NCBI GenBank assembly: GCA_041821185.1
Contig: JBGUBD010000006.1
Span: 124,001 to 188,000 of the forward strand
Direction of reading: 5' to 3'
Source: Phycisphaerales bacterium AB-hyl4
GTDB lineage: Bacteria > Planctomycetota > Phycisphaerae > Phycisphaerales > Phycisphaeraceae
Length of the DNA: 64,000 nt
A model generated the notes under the pieces. It ran no database searches. It saw only the letters and a list, made by a program, of their open reading frames with translations, and was not told the DNA's origin. Below, piece by piece: positions 44,752 through 53,379 of this stretch (its first letter is position 1; every line of letters begins with the position of its first letter). The position numbers and the translations under genes are program-made.

Positions 44752-45978
44752 CTAGTGAGTGAGCACAGGCCCAAGGTCAGGCGTTCGGACACGCTGAGCC
44801 AGAGCCTGAAACATGACGGGATGTCGCGGCTGAATATCCTGCGGCAAGGCATTAGATCGAGACTGCGTTCGCTTGTGTTGCGACTCCTGACCCGTCGAGG
44901 CGTCAACGTCCGCCGCGACCGGGTCGGGCGACACCTTGATGACTGGCGTGTGATCCAGATCGTCCTGGATCATCCGAATCAGGGCGTCTACCGCCTGGAA
45001 CGCGAATGTCCGTGGGCTGAAGGTGATTCGCGGAGGTTCGATCGGGTAGCCGTCATATCGTGCCCCCTGGGTTCCGAGCGCGACGACACGTAAGTCCTTG
45101 GGCACCTTCACCCCATGCTCGAGCATTGCCAGCATCACGCCGTACATGACCACGTCATCCGCAACGACAAGCCCGTCGGGCTTGTCAGGCTGGGCCCAGA
45201 TACTGGTGAACGCCTCATAGCCCACCCGCACGGGGTCGCGCAATAATGCGGTGCGAGCCCACGCGTCTTCCGTCCTTGCCTCGGGATGATTGTGCAGCGC
45301 GTGACGGAAGCCCGAGTAGTCTGCAGCGCGAGAGGCTTGGCCGTCGCGGCCTCCGATGAAAGCGAGGCGTCGGGCCCCTTGCTGGATGAGTCGCTCTGCT
45401 GCGGCTTCGCCAAAGCCGAACTGGTCGATCACGATCGAGTCGCGGCCGAGGTCGGCACAGATCGCCAGCATCTTGATGTCGCTCACAGCACGAAGTCCAC
45501 TGGCTTCGAGGGCTGCAGAGACGCTGGGAATGGGTAGGTAGATCAAGCCCCGATACTTCAAGGACCACGCGTCAGCGAGCAGTCGCTCCAGGTTGTGGTC
45601 GGGCTCGTCGTCCGAACCGAGGACGCTGTACCGCCGGATGGACCACCCGCGTGCCTTGGCCGCCTGCTGGATCCAGGCGAATAGCAATGGGAACCAAGCC
45701 TGGTCATGCGACGCCATCGACATGCCCCAGACCAGCGCGATCGACTTGCGGCCCCGGAGCACGGCAGGCGCAACGTATGTCCCACTGCCCTGGCGGCGTT
45801 CAATTAAACCGGCCGCGGCCATGCGAGCCATGGCTTGCCGAACTGTCATCAGGCTCACACCAGCGCGTGCAGCAATCTCCGATGCAATGGGCAGCGGGGA
45901 GGGGTGCTCCATATCCAGCCGCTCAAGCACGAGCTTTCGGATGAGCGAGGCGGTGGAATCTTGAAGGGAGTCTGCCAT
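44752..45978 (-). CDS. GntR-type regulator with LacI-like sensor (cassette D)
   Basis: A 408-residue hybrid regulator. The winged helix is at residues about 5-75 (SEIAARAGVSLMTVRQAMARM), the sugar-sensor fold at about 80-345. The tail of about 50 residues is polar. The start at 45978 (MADSLQDS) is chosen; a GTG at 45993 is possible but would overlap the operator. It is upstream of the DUF4838 gene and divergent from the LacI relic and the plus-strand part of cassette D. Palindromes at 45985 and 46097 are likely binding sites. Confidence 0.82.
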   Translation of the reverse strand: MADSLQDSTASLIRKLVLERLDMEHPSPLPIASEIAARAGVSLMTVRQAMARMAAAGLIERRQGSGTYVAPAVLRGRKSIALVWGMSMASHDQAWFPLLFAWIQQAAKARGWSIRRYSVLGSDDEPDHNLERLLADAWSLKYRGLIYLPIPSVSAALEASGLRAVSDIKMLAICADLGRDSIVIDQFGFGEAAAERLIQQGARRLAFIGGRDGQASRAADYSGFRHALHNHPEARTEDAWARTALLRDPVRVGYEAFTSIWAQPDKPDGLVVADDVVMYGVMLAMLEHGVKVPKDLRVVALGTQGARYDGYPIEPPRITFSPRTFAFQAVDALIRMIQDDLDHTPVIKVSPDPVAADVDASTGQESQHKRTQSRSNALPQDIQPRHPVMFQALAQRVRTPDLGPVLTH

Positions 45979-45984
45979 GGCAAT

Positions 45985-45996
45985 AGAGTACACTCT
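45985..45996. promoter_or_regulatory. Operator-like palindrome next to the GntR start
   Basis: AGAGTACACTCT is a near-perfect palindrome (its complement reads AGAGTGTACTCT). It begins 7 bases upstream of the GntR start codon. Its GTAC core is shared with the site at 46101. Confidence 0.5.
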
Positions 45997-46096
45997 TTTT
46001 GCGAGAAAATCTACAATTTAGGAAACTTTAGCCTGATTCATACTGGTTTCAAGAATTATTTGGCAGGCAGAAGGCGAAATGCTTGCCATAATCGCC

Positions 46097-46114
46097 ATAG
46101 AGTGTACACTATAG
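46097..46114. promoter_or_regulatory. Second operator-like palindrome of the cassette D control region
   Basis: A perfect 10-base palindrome AGTGTACACT (46101-46110) sits within ATAG...ATAG, about 110 bases from the first site. Two GTGTAC-type sites on either side of a divergent promoter region suggest looping repression by the GntR protein, as in AraR systems. Confidence 0.5.
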
Positions 46115-46116
46115 CG

Positions 46117-46353
46117 ATGGCAGTGCGAGAGGTTGCCAAGGTAGCAGGTGTTTCGCACGCCATGGTGGCGCGAGTGGTCAATGATCCGGGCTTGTTTCGC
46201 CGAAAGCGACCCGGGTCGTCTTGTCGGCCCATCGTCATGAGCACCCGCCGCTCCTGCATCACGGTTGGCGAAGCGGCGGTGCATGGCACCGCACGAACGA
46301 CAATACTGGCCGGCTTTCATGAAGGCGGCACGCTCGGGCCGGTGTACGACTAA
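46117..46353 (+). pseudogene. LacI-family regulator remnant (HTH stub)
   Basis: 78 codons beginning MAVREVAKVAGVSHAMVARVVNDPG, a recognisable LacI helix-turn-helix. After about residue 28 the sequence no longer resembles a regulator and it stops at 46353, whereas a LacI protein has about 340 residues. The hinge and sensor are gone. It is a relic, or conceivably a short DNA-binding peptide. It lies between the cassette D operators and the PEP-CTERM gene. Confidence 0.6.
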
Positions 46354-46428
46354 TCGAAAATTGAGCTGTTACCTGTGTAACGGCAAATCGGTGTATCGAC
46401 TTTCAATCTCATTTCAGGAGGATGTCTG

Positions 46429-47160
46429 ATGAATTGCAAGACAGTAACAGGAATGGCAATGGCGATGGTTCTCACCGCAGGGCAGGCGACGGCGTTTGGT
46501 GCGGTCATCCACGAACACATCGGTGACGAGAATCCGGTGAATGAAGGTTTCACGATGTCGTCCACCGGTGGCGTGGCGGCGGGAGAAGCCGTGGCAGTGA
46601 CCGTGGACGGCGTGGATGCTTGGCGGATCCGGAAAACGTCGACGACTGCCGGCACCAGGACATACAACGCACCCTTGACCGAGGAGCAACGATCCGAGGC
46701 GTTCGCCGAGGGCTTCATCATCCGCGCCAATGTGCGCGTACACGGGAACAACAACAACCTCACCGGATCGCCGACGGTCGATTTCATCGCCACAACCGGA
46801 CAGCGGTATGCGATCAGTTTTGGAAACAATACGGCTGACAACAACAAGGTCATCGTCAGTGTGAACGGCACCAACTACGACACCGGGTTGAGTGATGCTG
46901 TTTTCGCGCTGTACGAGTTGAAGTACAACCCCGTTACGGAGGATGCCAATCTCTACATCAACGGCGACTTGGCCCTTTCCGACCTGGCGCCTACTACCCT
47001 TATGGGGTTCAACCGTTTTCACTTCGGGCTGAACTCCAGCGGGGCGGCGGGGGCGGGCGACTTCAACCTGGTGCAGTTTGAAATTATCCCGGAGCCGGCA
47101 TCCATCGCGCTGCTCGGCTTGGGCAGCCTGCTTCTCATGCGTCGCAAGAGGCTTGCCTAA
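46429..47160 (+). CDS. PEP-CTERM protein (cassette D)
   Basis: A 243-residue exported protein with a CAGGAGG ribosome-binding site. The signal peptide ends near residue 23 (QATAFGAV). The body is a beta-rich concanavalin-like domain ([30 protein letters not shown]). The C-terminus has [18 protein letters not shown] and an MRRKRLA tail. It is followed by a terminator hairpin and then the pseudopilin. Confidence 0.87.
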   Translation: MNCKTVTGMAMAMVLTAGQATAFGAVIHEHIGDENPVNEGFTMSSTGGVAAGEAVAVTVDGVDAWRIRKTSTTAGTRTYNAPLTEEQRSEAFAEGFIIRANVRVHGNNNNLTGSPTVDFIATTGQRYAISFGNNTADNNKVIVSVNGTNYDTGLSDAVFALYELKYNPVTEDANLYINGDLALSDLAPTTLMGFNRFHFGLNSSGAAGAGDFNLVQFEIIPEPASIALLGLGSLLLMRRKRLA

Positions 47161-47190
47161 CCGGCACGGGCTACGTCCTGATAAAATTAC

Positions 47191-47224
47191 GCCGTCTGCG
47201 CGCGACAGCGTGCAGACGGCTTTT
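47191..47224 (+). terminator. Hairpin between PEP-CTERM and pseudopilin genes (cassette D)
   Basis: GCCGTCTGC (47191-47199) pairs with GCAGACGGC (47212-47220) and is followed by TTTT. It lies 30 bases after the PEP-CTERM stop and 40 before the pseudopilin start. Confidence 0.75.
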
Positions 47225-47264
47225 CAAGCAACCTGCAAGACAGCATGGACTAAGGAGTACAGCC

Positions 47265-48047
47265 ATGAAACGTCCTTTATACGCGTTTACGCTCATCGAG
47301 CTATTGGTCGTGATTTCCATCATTGCGATTTTGATTGCGATGTTGCTTCCCGCTCTGTCGCAGGCTCGCTTGGTTGCGCAGAAAATCCAGTGTGCCTCGA
47401 CGCTAAGGCAGATGGGCATCGCATCGATTAATTACGGTGTCGACAGCAGAGACATGATTCCGCATTACGCGAGGCTCGCCGATACCCCACGTCCGGCCAC
47501 CTCCCTCTACTGGAACAACCGCGCCTTTATGTGGGGCGCCCCAGCTCCCAGTGGTGAGCCAGGCAGGCGTTTACTGAACGATTACGCCACCGACATCGCG
47601 GCACAGTGTCCGTTGGACAGGGGATGGGGCCCTGGTGCAGCAGGAGTAGTTCCCCCGGGATGGATCGGCAGACCGTTTTACTCAAATAATGTTTACGGCT
47701 CGAGCTATCTCTTCAATGTAGGTTTTTTGGACCAGGTCCACGGAACCAGTTCTGAACTGATCGGCCCCGGCGGGACCGAGGTGCTTTGGCGCAAACGGTT
47801 CAGCGATATCTTACGCCCATCGCGACTGGTGATGGCAGGTGACTTCACGGTGTCTTACATTGATAGTCAGCTCGCCCCTACCATGGCTCCGCATACCGAG
47901 TATACGCAGATGCATCACGCCAGCGATCATGAACTGAACAGCGTCTTCGTCGATGGGCACGCCACGACCATCCAGTTACGAGGAGACCAGTCAGAGCTTG
48001 TTCGTGGTGACAATTACGAGGTGGTGCTACCCGATTATCCGCAGTGA
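47265..48047 (+). CDS. Type II pseudopilin with DGH motif (cassette D)
   Basis: A 260-residue protein with a short prepilin leader ([18 protein letters not shown]), the hydrophobic helix to [14 protein letters not shown] and the C-terminal [10 protein letters not shown]. The spacing of the upstream His differs from the canonical nine residues. Its N-terminal 60 residues are very close to those of the other three pseudopilins in the window, while the rest differs, as expected of cassette-specific partners. The stop is followed by 191 bases before the aldolase gene. Confidence 0.85.
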   Translation: MKRPLYAFTLIELLVVISIIAILIAMLLPALSQARLVAQKIQCASTLRQMGIASINYGVDSRDMIPHYARLADTPRPATSLYWNNRAFMWGAPAPSGEPGRRLLNDYATDIAAQCPLDRGWGPGAAGVVPPGWIGRPFYSNNVYGSSYLFNVGFLDQVHGTSSELIGPGGTEVLWRKRFSDILRPSRLVMAGDFTVSYIDSQLAPTMAPHTEYTQMHHASDHELNSVFVDGHATTIQLRGDQSELVRGDNYEVVLPDYPQ

Positions 48048-48238
48048 AACACGCTGTCTGCTGCACGAGCCGTATTTCGTTGTTCCGAGGTAGGTCGGCA
48101 CGATGAGATACGGCGATGCAGGGGCGGGGTTGTCACTATTACGCCAATTTGTAGTTGCGCAACGCTCCTCGTCAAGCATACGAGCCGTTGTAAATATGTC
48201 TTCGACTTTGTAACGGATGATAAGGACTATAATCAAGG

Positions 48239-49162
48239 ATGCCTCGTTATCCGCAAAGTAATCTCGCCGCCTGCATGATCCCGTGGACGACCGACTTTCA
48301 ACTCGACAGTCACAACTTTGATCGCCACATCTCATCGGTGATCGATTCAGGTTATCAATGCCTTTACGTGATGGGGACGGCTGGTGAAGGATATGCGCTC
48401 GGTGATCGCCAGTTTCAGGAGGTCGTGGAGGTGTTCGCCGACAAGACCGTGGGGCGTGACCTGGCTCCGCAGGTCGGCGTGATCAGCCTCTCGATGCAGA
48501 CGGTGATTGACCGCATCGCGTGGTGTCACGGCCGCGGCATCCACATGTTCCAAATCTCTTTGCCCAGTTGGGGGGCGCTGGACGATAAGGAAATCATGCT
48601 CTTTTTCCAGACGGTGTGCGGTGAATTCCCTGACTGCCAGTTTCTGCATTACAACCTACTTCGCGCCAGGCGCATCTTGACAGGCAAGGACTACCGCCGG
48701 ATTGCTGACGTCGTACCGAACCTCGTGGCTACCAAAAACAGCACGTCCGACTACGCCCGAACTGCCGATCTGCTTGAGCACGCGCCCGATCTTCAGCACT
48801 TTCTACTGGAATCCAATTTTGCTTTAGGATGCACGCGTGGCGAGTGCTCACTGCTTTGCAGCTTAGGTGTACTCTGCCCTGAACTGGCAATGCGATTTTT
48901 TCATGCGGGCGTCGAGCGCGACCTGCCACAATTGTTTCGTATTACCGAGGTCTTTCGCCGTCTGGGTAAACGTATGTTTACTCATTGTAGTCGCAAAATG
49001 ATCGATGGCGCCTTCGACAAGGCGTTAGTTCACCTGCGAAACCCAGCGTTCCCCACACGCCTGCTCCCTCCGTATCTGAGTATGAACGAAGAGGAACTCC
49101 AAGGCTGTCGTGAAGCATATCAAGACTGGCGGACTTCAGTGGATGCGAGTGTACAATGCTGA
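48239..49162 (+). CDS. DHDPS/N-acetylneuraminate-lyase-family aldolase (cassette D)
   Basis: A 307-residue class I aldolase. GTAGEG (46-51) is the substrate carboxylate loop, Tyr138 (LHYNLL) the proton shuttle and Lys166 (ATKNSTSD) the Schiff-base lysine. The fold and length are normal for the family, which includes sialate lyase, dihydrodipicolinate synthase and 2-keto-3-deoxy-sugar-acid aldolases. With a sialidase at 40960 and the GH38 gene downstream, sialate or keto-deoxy-acid cleavage is possible, but specificity is not readable. Located in the cytoplasm. Confidence 0.8.
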   Translation: MPRYPQSNLAACMIPWTTDFQLDSHNFDRHISSVIDSGYQCLYVMGTAGEGYALGDRQFQEVVEVFADKTVGRDLAPQVGVISLSMQTVIDRIAWCHGRGIHMFQISLPSWGALDDKEIMLFFQTVCGEFPDCQFLHYNLLRARRILTGKDYRRIADVVPNLVATKNSTSDYARTADLLEHAPDLQHFLLESNFALGCTRGECSLLCSLGVLCPELAMRFFHAGVERDLPQLFRITEVFRRLGKRMFTHCSRKMIDGAFDKALVHLRNPAFPTRLLPPYLSMNEEELQGCREAYQDWRTSVDASVQC

Positions 49163-49238
49163 TTCTAAGGCTCGGAAGATCACGACCACTGCCTCTCCCG
49201 CTCACGGGCACGGCCAATCCCTCGCAGGTGCTGTTTTA

Positions 49239-52049
49239 ATGTCTGACAACGACCAAAGTAACAACACCTTTGGCGCATCAAATTGCTCCGTCTTCCTCAT
49301 CAGCCACACGCACTGGGACCGTGAGTGGTACCTCAGTCAACGGCAATTCCAGTTTCTGCTGGGCGATACGCTGGACGCGGTGCTGGACCTGCTGGATACC
49401 GACGCGGCGTTTGGCTGTTTCGTGGCGGATGGGCAGACGTCGCTGCTGCAGGATTACCTGGCGATTCGGCCGCAGCGCCGCGACCAGCTCGATCGGCTGG
49501 TGCTGGCGGGGCGGCTGGCGGTCGGGCCCTGGTACACGATGCCCGACCTCTGGCTCCCCTCAGGTGAGGCGCTGATTCGCAACCTGCTGCGCGGGCGAGT
49601 CGACTGCGAACAGTTGGGCGTGTCGCCGCAGCAGGTCGGCTACGTGCCGGACAGCTTCGGGCACATCGAGCAGATGCCGCAGATCCTCAACGGCTTTGGC
49701 ATCGACAGCTATTTCTTTTCGCGCGGCAAGGCCGAGTCGCTGGCGGACGATGGGCCCTTGACGTTCCGCTGGCTTGGACCGGACGGCCAAAGCGAACTGC
49801 TCGCCTCGCGTCTGCCGGGCGGCTATCACAATGCGATGTTGCTGCCGCCGGTGTCGCAGCGCGACGCGCTGCTGGCGCGGGTGGATCAGGCGGTGGGCGA
49901 ATGCCAGCGGGCGTCGGGGCCGGCGGGATTGGCGCTGCTGTTTAACGGCATCGACCACATCTGGGTGCAGCGTGATCTGCCGGCGATCCTCCAAACGCTA
50001 ACCGACGCTCGGCCGAACTGGACGTTTCACCACGGGACGTTGGCCGACTACCAGGCTCGGCTGCGAGAAGCAGTGGAAGGCGACGCGTTGCCGGTGTGGC
50101 AAGGTTGTCTGCGCGACCCACAGCTCAAAGGCGTGCACCTGCATGGCACGTGGTCAAGTCGCATCGACAACAAGATCGAAAACAGCCACGCGGGCTGGCT
50201 GCTTGAAGCGCTGGCCGAGCCGTTGGCGAGCCTGGGTTGGGCGCTGGGGCATGCGGATCGTCGGCCGGTGCTTCGCCTGGCATGGGAGCAGATGCTCCAG
50301 AACCACGCGCACGATTCGATCTGCGGCTGCAGCGACGACCGGGTGCATGAAGACGTGAACCAGCGGTTCCGTCATGCGCAGGAACTGGCGGAAATGCTTG
50401 TCGCCGACTCGGGTCGCACGCTCGCAGCGCGCATGGTGGATGGTCCGTCGCCGTCTGTCGTCCGGGCGGTGGGTCTGGCGGGCGCCGGCGGTGGTGTGGA
50501 GGTGATGCTGAACCTGCTCGAGCCGAGCGATTCGCTGGTGCTGGTCGATGAGACGGGCACGGCCTGGCCGACGCAGTTGCTGTCACGGCGCGTGCTTCGC
50601 CGGCAGGACGCGGTGATGAAGCCCGCTGCCAACGACATGGATTCGCAGACGCACACCTTTCATGAGCATCGCGTGTTCGCCAAGCTGCCTGACGCCTCGC
50701 CGCTGGAAGTGCGGGCGTTTGACGTACAGACCCGGGCATCGCCTGCGGTCGCGGAGCCGGTGGTGGCGCAGCAGGCGAGTCTGAGCAACGGTCGACTGAC
50801 GGTCGAAGCGCAGGCCGACGGCACGTTGACGGTGACGCATCACCCGACCGGCCGACGCTATGCCGGGCTGCTGGCGCTGCTGGACGACGGCGACGCCGGT
50901 GGCGGTTACATGTTCCAGCCCGTTGCCGATGCGGACGATCCGCGTCGTTCGGCCGATGCGGTTCACGCCGAGGTGGCAGTGCTCGAACACGGCCCGCTAC
51001 GGGGCAAGCTGCGGATCACCTACGGCTGGCCGTTGCCCGCGGGCCTGGCGCCGAACCGCGAGGCACGCCAGCGTGAAACCCGCCTTTGCCCGGTGGTGCT
51101 GGAGGTGACCCTGGAAGCGGCCAGCGAGCGGTTGGACGTCAATCTGATGTTCGACAATGCGGTGCAGGATCATCGCGTGCGCGTGGCGGTGCCGCTGCCG
51201 TTTGCCGTGGAAGCGGTGGATGTGGAGCGAGCATTTGTGGTGGCCCGCGAGGATCTTGGGCGATTCGAAGCCGAGCCGGGGCAGGACACGCATCCGATGC
51301 GGCACTGGGTAGATGCTGCGGATGACGCTGGCGGCGTGGCGTTCATCGGCCACGGGTTGCATGAATATGGCGTGGCGTCGAATGCAAAAAACGCTACTAC
51401 GTTGTGCGTGACACTGCTGCGGGCGGTGCCGTATGTGTTTTATTGTGGCAGTTGGCAGACGCCGGCAGCCCAATTGCCCGGCAAGCTGGAGTATGACTTT
51501 GCTATGCAGTTTCACACGGGCGATTGGCAGGCAGCACGCTTGCCGCAACAAGCGACGCAGTGGTTGAGCCCGCAGTTTGTGGAGACAGTACCCCTGACGC
51601 CCGCTCCGCCCTGGGCCGAACGCCCGCATGCATCGGTGGCCCTTGAGGAGCAAGTGGATGACGCTTGGCACCCCACACCATCACACCGCTCGGCATGGCG
51701 AAGTCACTTCGGCGAGCGCGATGGTTGGCGGCGGGACGAACCGCTGGCGCAACCACATAAGCCCCTGCCGCAGCGACTTCAACCCCTGATCGTGGAAGCA
51801 GGCGACGTGATGCTGAGCACACTTAAGCCTGCCGAGCGCGACGAAGAGCAGGGGTTGATCCTCCGTGTATTCAGTTGCAGTCCCCAGCCGCAGCAGGTGG
51901 TGTTGAAAGTAAACCTGCCCATCGCCGGTGTCCATGCCTGCGATCTCGCGGAGCAGCTGCTGGAAGCCGTGCCCGTGAAAGACCATCGTCTGAATCTGAC
52001 ACTTCGGCCGTTTGAGATCCAAACGATTCATTTATCCTGCAAAGCCTGA
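49239..52049 (+). CDS. Alpha-mannosidase, GH38 family (cassette D)
   Basis: A 936-residue GH38 enzyme. Diagnostic blocks are HTHWDREW at 23-30 (zinc ligands), 'YVPDSFGHIEQMPQ' near 149 with the nucleophile Asp, and NHAHDSICGCSDDRVHED near 355-372. The N-terminal barrel, the middle three-helix domain and the beta-rich C-terminal half are all present, so it is full-length. There is no signal peptide, so it acts on imported mannosides. The ATG at 49239 is preferred because upstream in-frame starts overlap the aldolase gene and do not resemble the family. Retaining hydrolysis of alpha-mannose is established for GH38. Confidence 0.9.
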   Translation: MSDNDQSNNTFGASNCSVFLISHTHWDREWYLSQRQFQFLLGDTLDAVLDLLDTDAAFGCFVADGQTSLLQDYLAIRPQRRDQLDRLVLAGRLAVGPWYTMPDLWLPSGEALIRNLLRGRVDCEQLGVSPQQVGYVPDSFGHIEQMPQILNGFGIDSYFFSRGKAESLADDGPLTFRWLGPDGQSELLASRLPGGYHNAMLLPPVSQRDALLARVDQAVGECQRASGPAGLALLFNGIDHIWVQRDLPAILQTLTDARPNWTFHHGTLADYQARLREAVEGDALPVWQGCLRDPQLKGVHLHGTWSSRIDNKIENSHAGWLLEALAEPLASLGWALGHADRRPVLRLAWEQMLQNHAHDSICGCSDDRVHEDVNQRFRHAQELAEMLVADSGRTLAARMVDGPSPSVVRAVGLAGAGGGVEVMLNLLEPSDSLVLVDETGTAWPTQLLSRRVLRRQDAVMKPAANDMDSQTHTFHEHRVFAKLPDASPLEVRAFDVQTRASPAVAEPVVAQQASLSNGRLTVEAQADGTLTVTHHPTGRRYAGLLALLDDGDAGGGYMFQPVADADDPRRSADAVHAEVAVLEHGPLRGKLRITYGWPLPAGLAPNREARQRETRLCPVVLEVTLEAASERLDVNLMFDNAVQDHRVRVAVPLPFAVEAVDVERAFVVAREDLGRFEAEPGQDTHPMRHWVDAADDAGGVAFIGHGLHEYGVASNAKNATTLCVTLLRAVPYVFYCGSWQTPAAQLPGKLEYDFAMQFHTGDWQAARLPQQATQWLSPQFVETVPLTPAPPWAERPHASVALEEQVDDAWHPTPSHRSAWRSHFGERDGWRRDEPLAQPHKPLPQRLQPLIVEAGDVMLSTLKPAERDEEQGLILRVFSCSPQPQQVVLKVNLPIAGVHACDLAEQLLEAVPVKDHRLNLTLRPFEIQTIHLSCKA

Positions 52050-52137
52050 TGGCATGCCATGTCCAGCAGGGCACGTCACGTTCCGCTTCCCTTAAACGAC
52101 CAACTCAAGAAACACCAACCCGCCGCAAGCCCCAACC

Positions 52138-52551
52138 ATGCTTAAACGAAGCGAAATGAAGAAACTTCAGCAGCAGGCCCGTGACATGCTTCGCCAACAG
52201 GACATTGTGCTGACCGAACACGAGCGTGAGCAAATCGAGGTCGCTGAGTTCGGACTCAACGAGGCGCAGAAGAAAGCGCCCCGTTCAAAAATTCCGACAC
52301 CGGCAAGTAGAAGGCTGGCAGCCAGATGCAGGGGCACCTATGAGCGGATGATTGACGACATGGACTTCAACGCCGGCCGCGTGCTCAGCGGCGAGCAGAC
52401 GCTCGATGCGGCTGCAGCCGAGTTACAGCAGTTGGTGATCGACGTGGCTTCGGGCACGCCAAGCAAGCCTGAAGCACTGGGCCACCGGGAATACTTTGTC
52501 ATGTACAAGCACCAGGACACGCCCCCGCTGTCGGTGGGCTGCCGGGTGTGA
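52138..52551 (+). pseudogene. Chimeric relic: start of a D-lyxose/mannose isomerase joined to the end of a UxaA-family dehydratase
   Basis: The first 45 residues ([14 protein letters not shown]..., [20 protein letters not shown], quoted in part) match the N-terminus of planctomycete D-lyxose/D-mannose isomerases, which are normally near 220 residues. From about residue 68 the sequence instead matches the C-terminus of UxaA altronate/galactarate-type dehydratases ([33 protein letters not shown]). A deletion that removed about 180 codons of one gene and most of the next would explain this. The joined frame is open, but neither half keeps an active site, so it is unlikely to be an enzyme. Confidence 0.6.
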
Positions 52552-52567
52552 TTGCAGGAAACGTTTT

Positions 52568-53329
52568 ATGACCGCATCAGCATTCGAATTGAACGGCGAG
52601 GTCGCCCTCATCAGCGGCGGCGGCACGGGCCTGGGCCTGGGCATGGCCCGATGCATGGTCGACGCAGGGGCAAAAGTCGTTCTGCTGGGTCGACGGGAAG
52701 CGCCGCTGAAAGAAGCGGTGGAGTCACTGGGCGAAGCGGCGCACTATCGTGTGCAGGACGTGCGCGACGAGTCGGCCTTGCCCGGTATGCTCGCCTCGGT
52801 GCAGGAGCAGGTGGGCCCGGTCTCGATCGTGATCAACAACGCGGGCGTCCACCTGAAAAAGCCGGCGACCGAAACGAGCCTCGAATCATTTCAGCAGGTA
52901 ATCGAGACGCACGTGCTCGGCGGCTTCGCTCTTACGCAGGCCGCCTTGCCCGGCATGCTCGAACGGGGCACGGGCAGCATCCTCTTCATCGCCTCGATGG
53001 CCTCGCTGATCGGCATCCCGCAGGTGGTGGCCTACTCGGCGGCGAAGAGCGCGTATTTGGGCATGGTCCGATCGCTGGCAGCCGAGCTGTCGCCCGAGGG
53101 CATTCGCGTCAACGCCATCGCTCCGGGCTGGATCGAGTCGCCCATGCTGCGTCAGGCGCTGAATGGCGATGAAGCGCGCAGCAACAAGATCCTCGGCCGT
53201 ACGCCCCTGGCTCGCTTCGGTGAGCCGGACGACATCGGGAACGCGGCTGTCTACCTCAGTTCGCCTGCCGCCCGGTTCGTCACCGGCGTGGTGCTGCCGG
53301 TCGACGGCGGGGCGAGCATCGGCTTTTGA
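52568..53329 (+). CDS. Short-chain dehydrogenase/reductase
   Basis: A 253-residue classical [12 protein letters not shown] at 17-25 binds the cofactor, NNAG near 93, and the catalytic Ser plus YSAAK (Tyr-x-x-x-Lys) near 155. The C-terminal [12 protein letters not shown] is typical. AGGAA precedes the ATG. Such enzymes oxidise hydroxyacids or sugars, for example in hexuronate or deoxy-sugar pathways, which would suit the UxaA relic just upstream. Intact. Confidence 0.88.
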   Translation: MTASAFELNGEVALISGGGTGLGLGMARCMVDAGAKVVLLGRREAPLKEAVESLGEAAHYRVQDVRDESALPGMLASVQEQVGPVSIVINNAGVHLKKPATETSLESFQQVIETHVLGGFALTQAALPGMLERGTGSILFIASMASLIGIPQVVAYSAAKSAYLGMVRSLAAELSPEGIRVNAIAPGWIESPMLRQALNGDEARSNKILGRTPLARFGEPDDIGNAAVYLSSPAARFVTGVVLPVDGGASIGF

Positions 53330-53379
53330 CACGACGATTTCCAAGACCCCATGCAGTCACGCTATAGGAGGAGAACACC

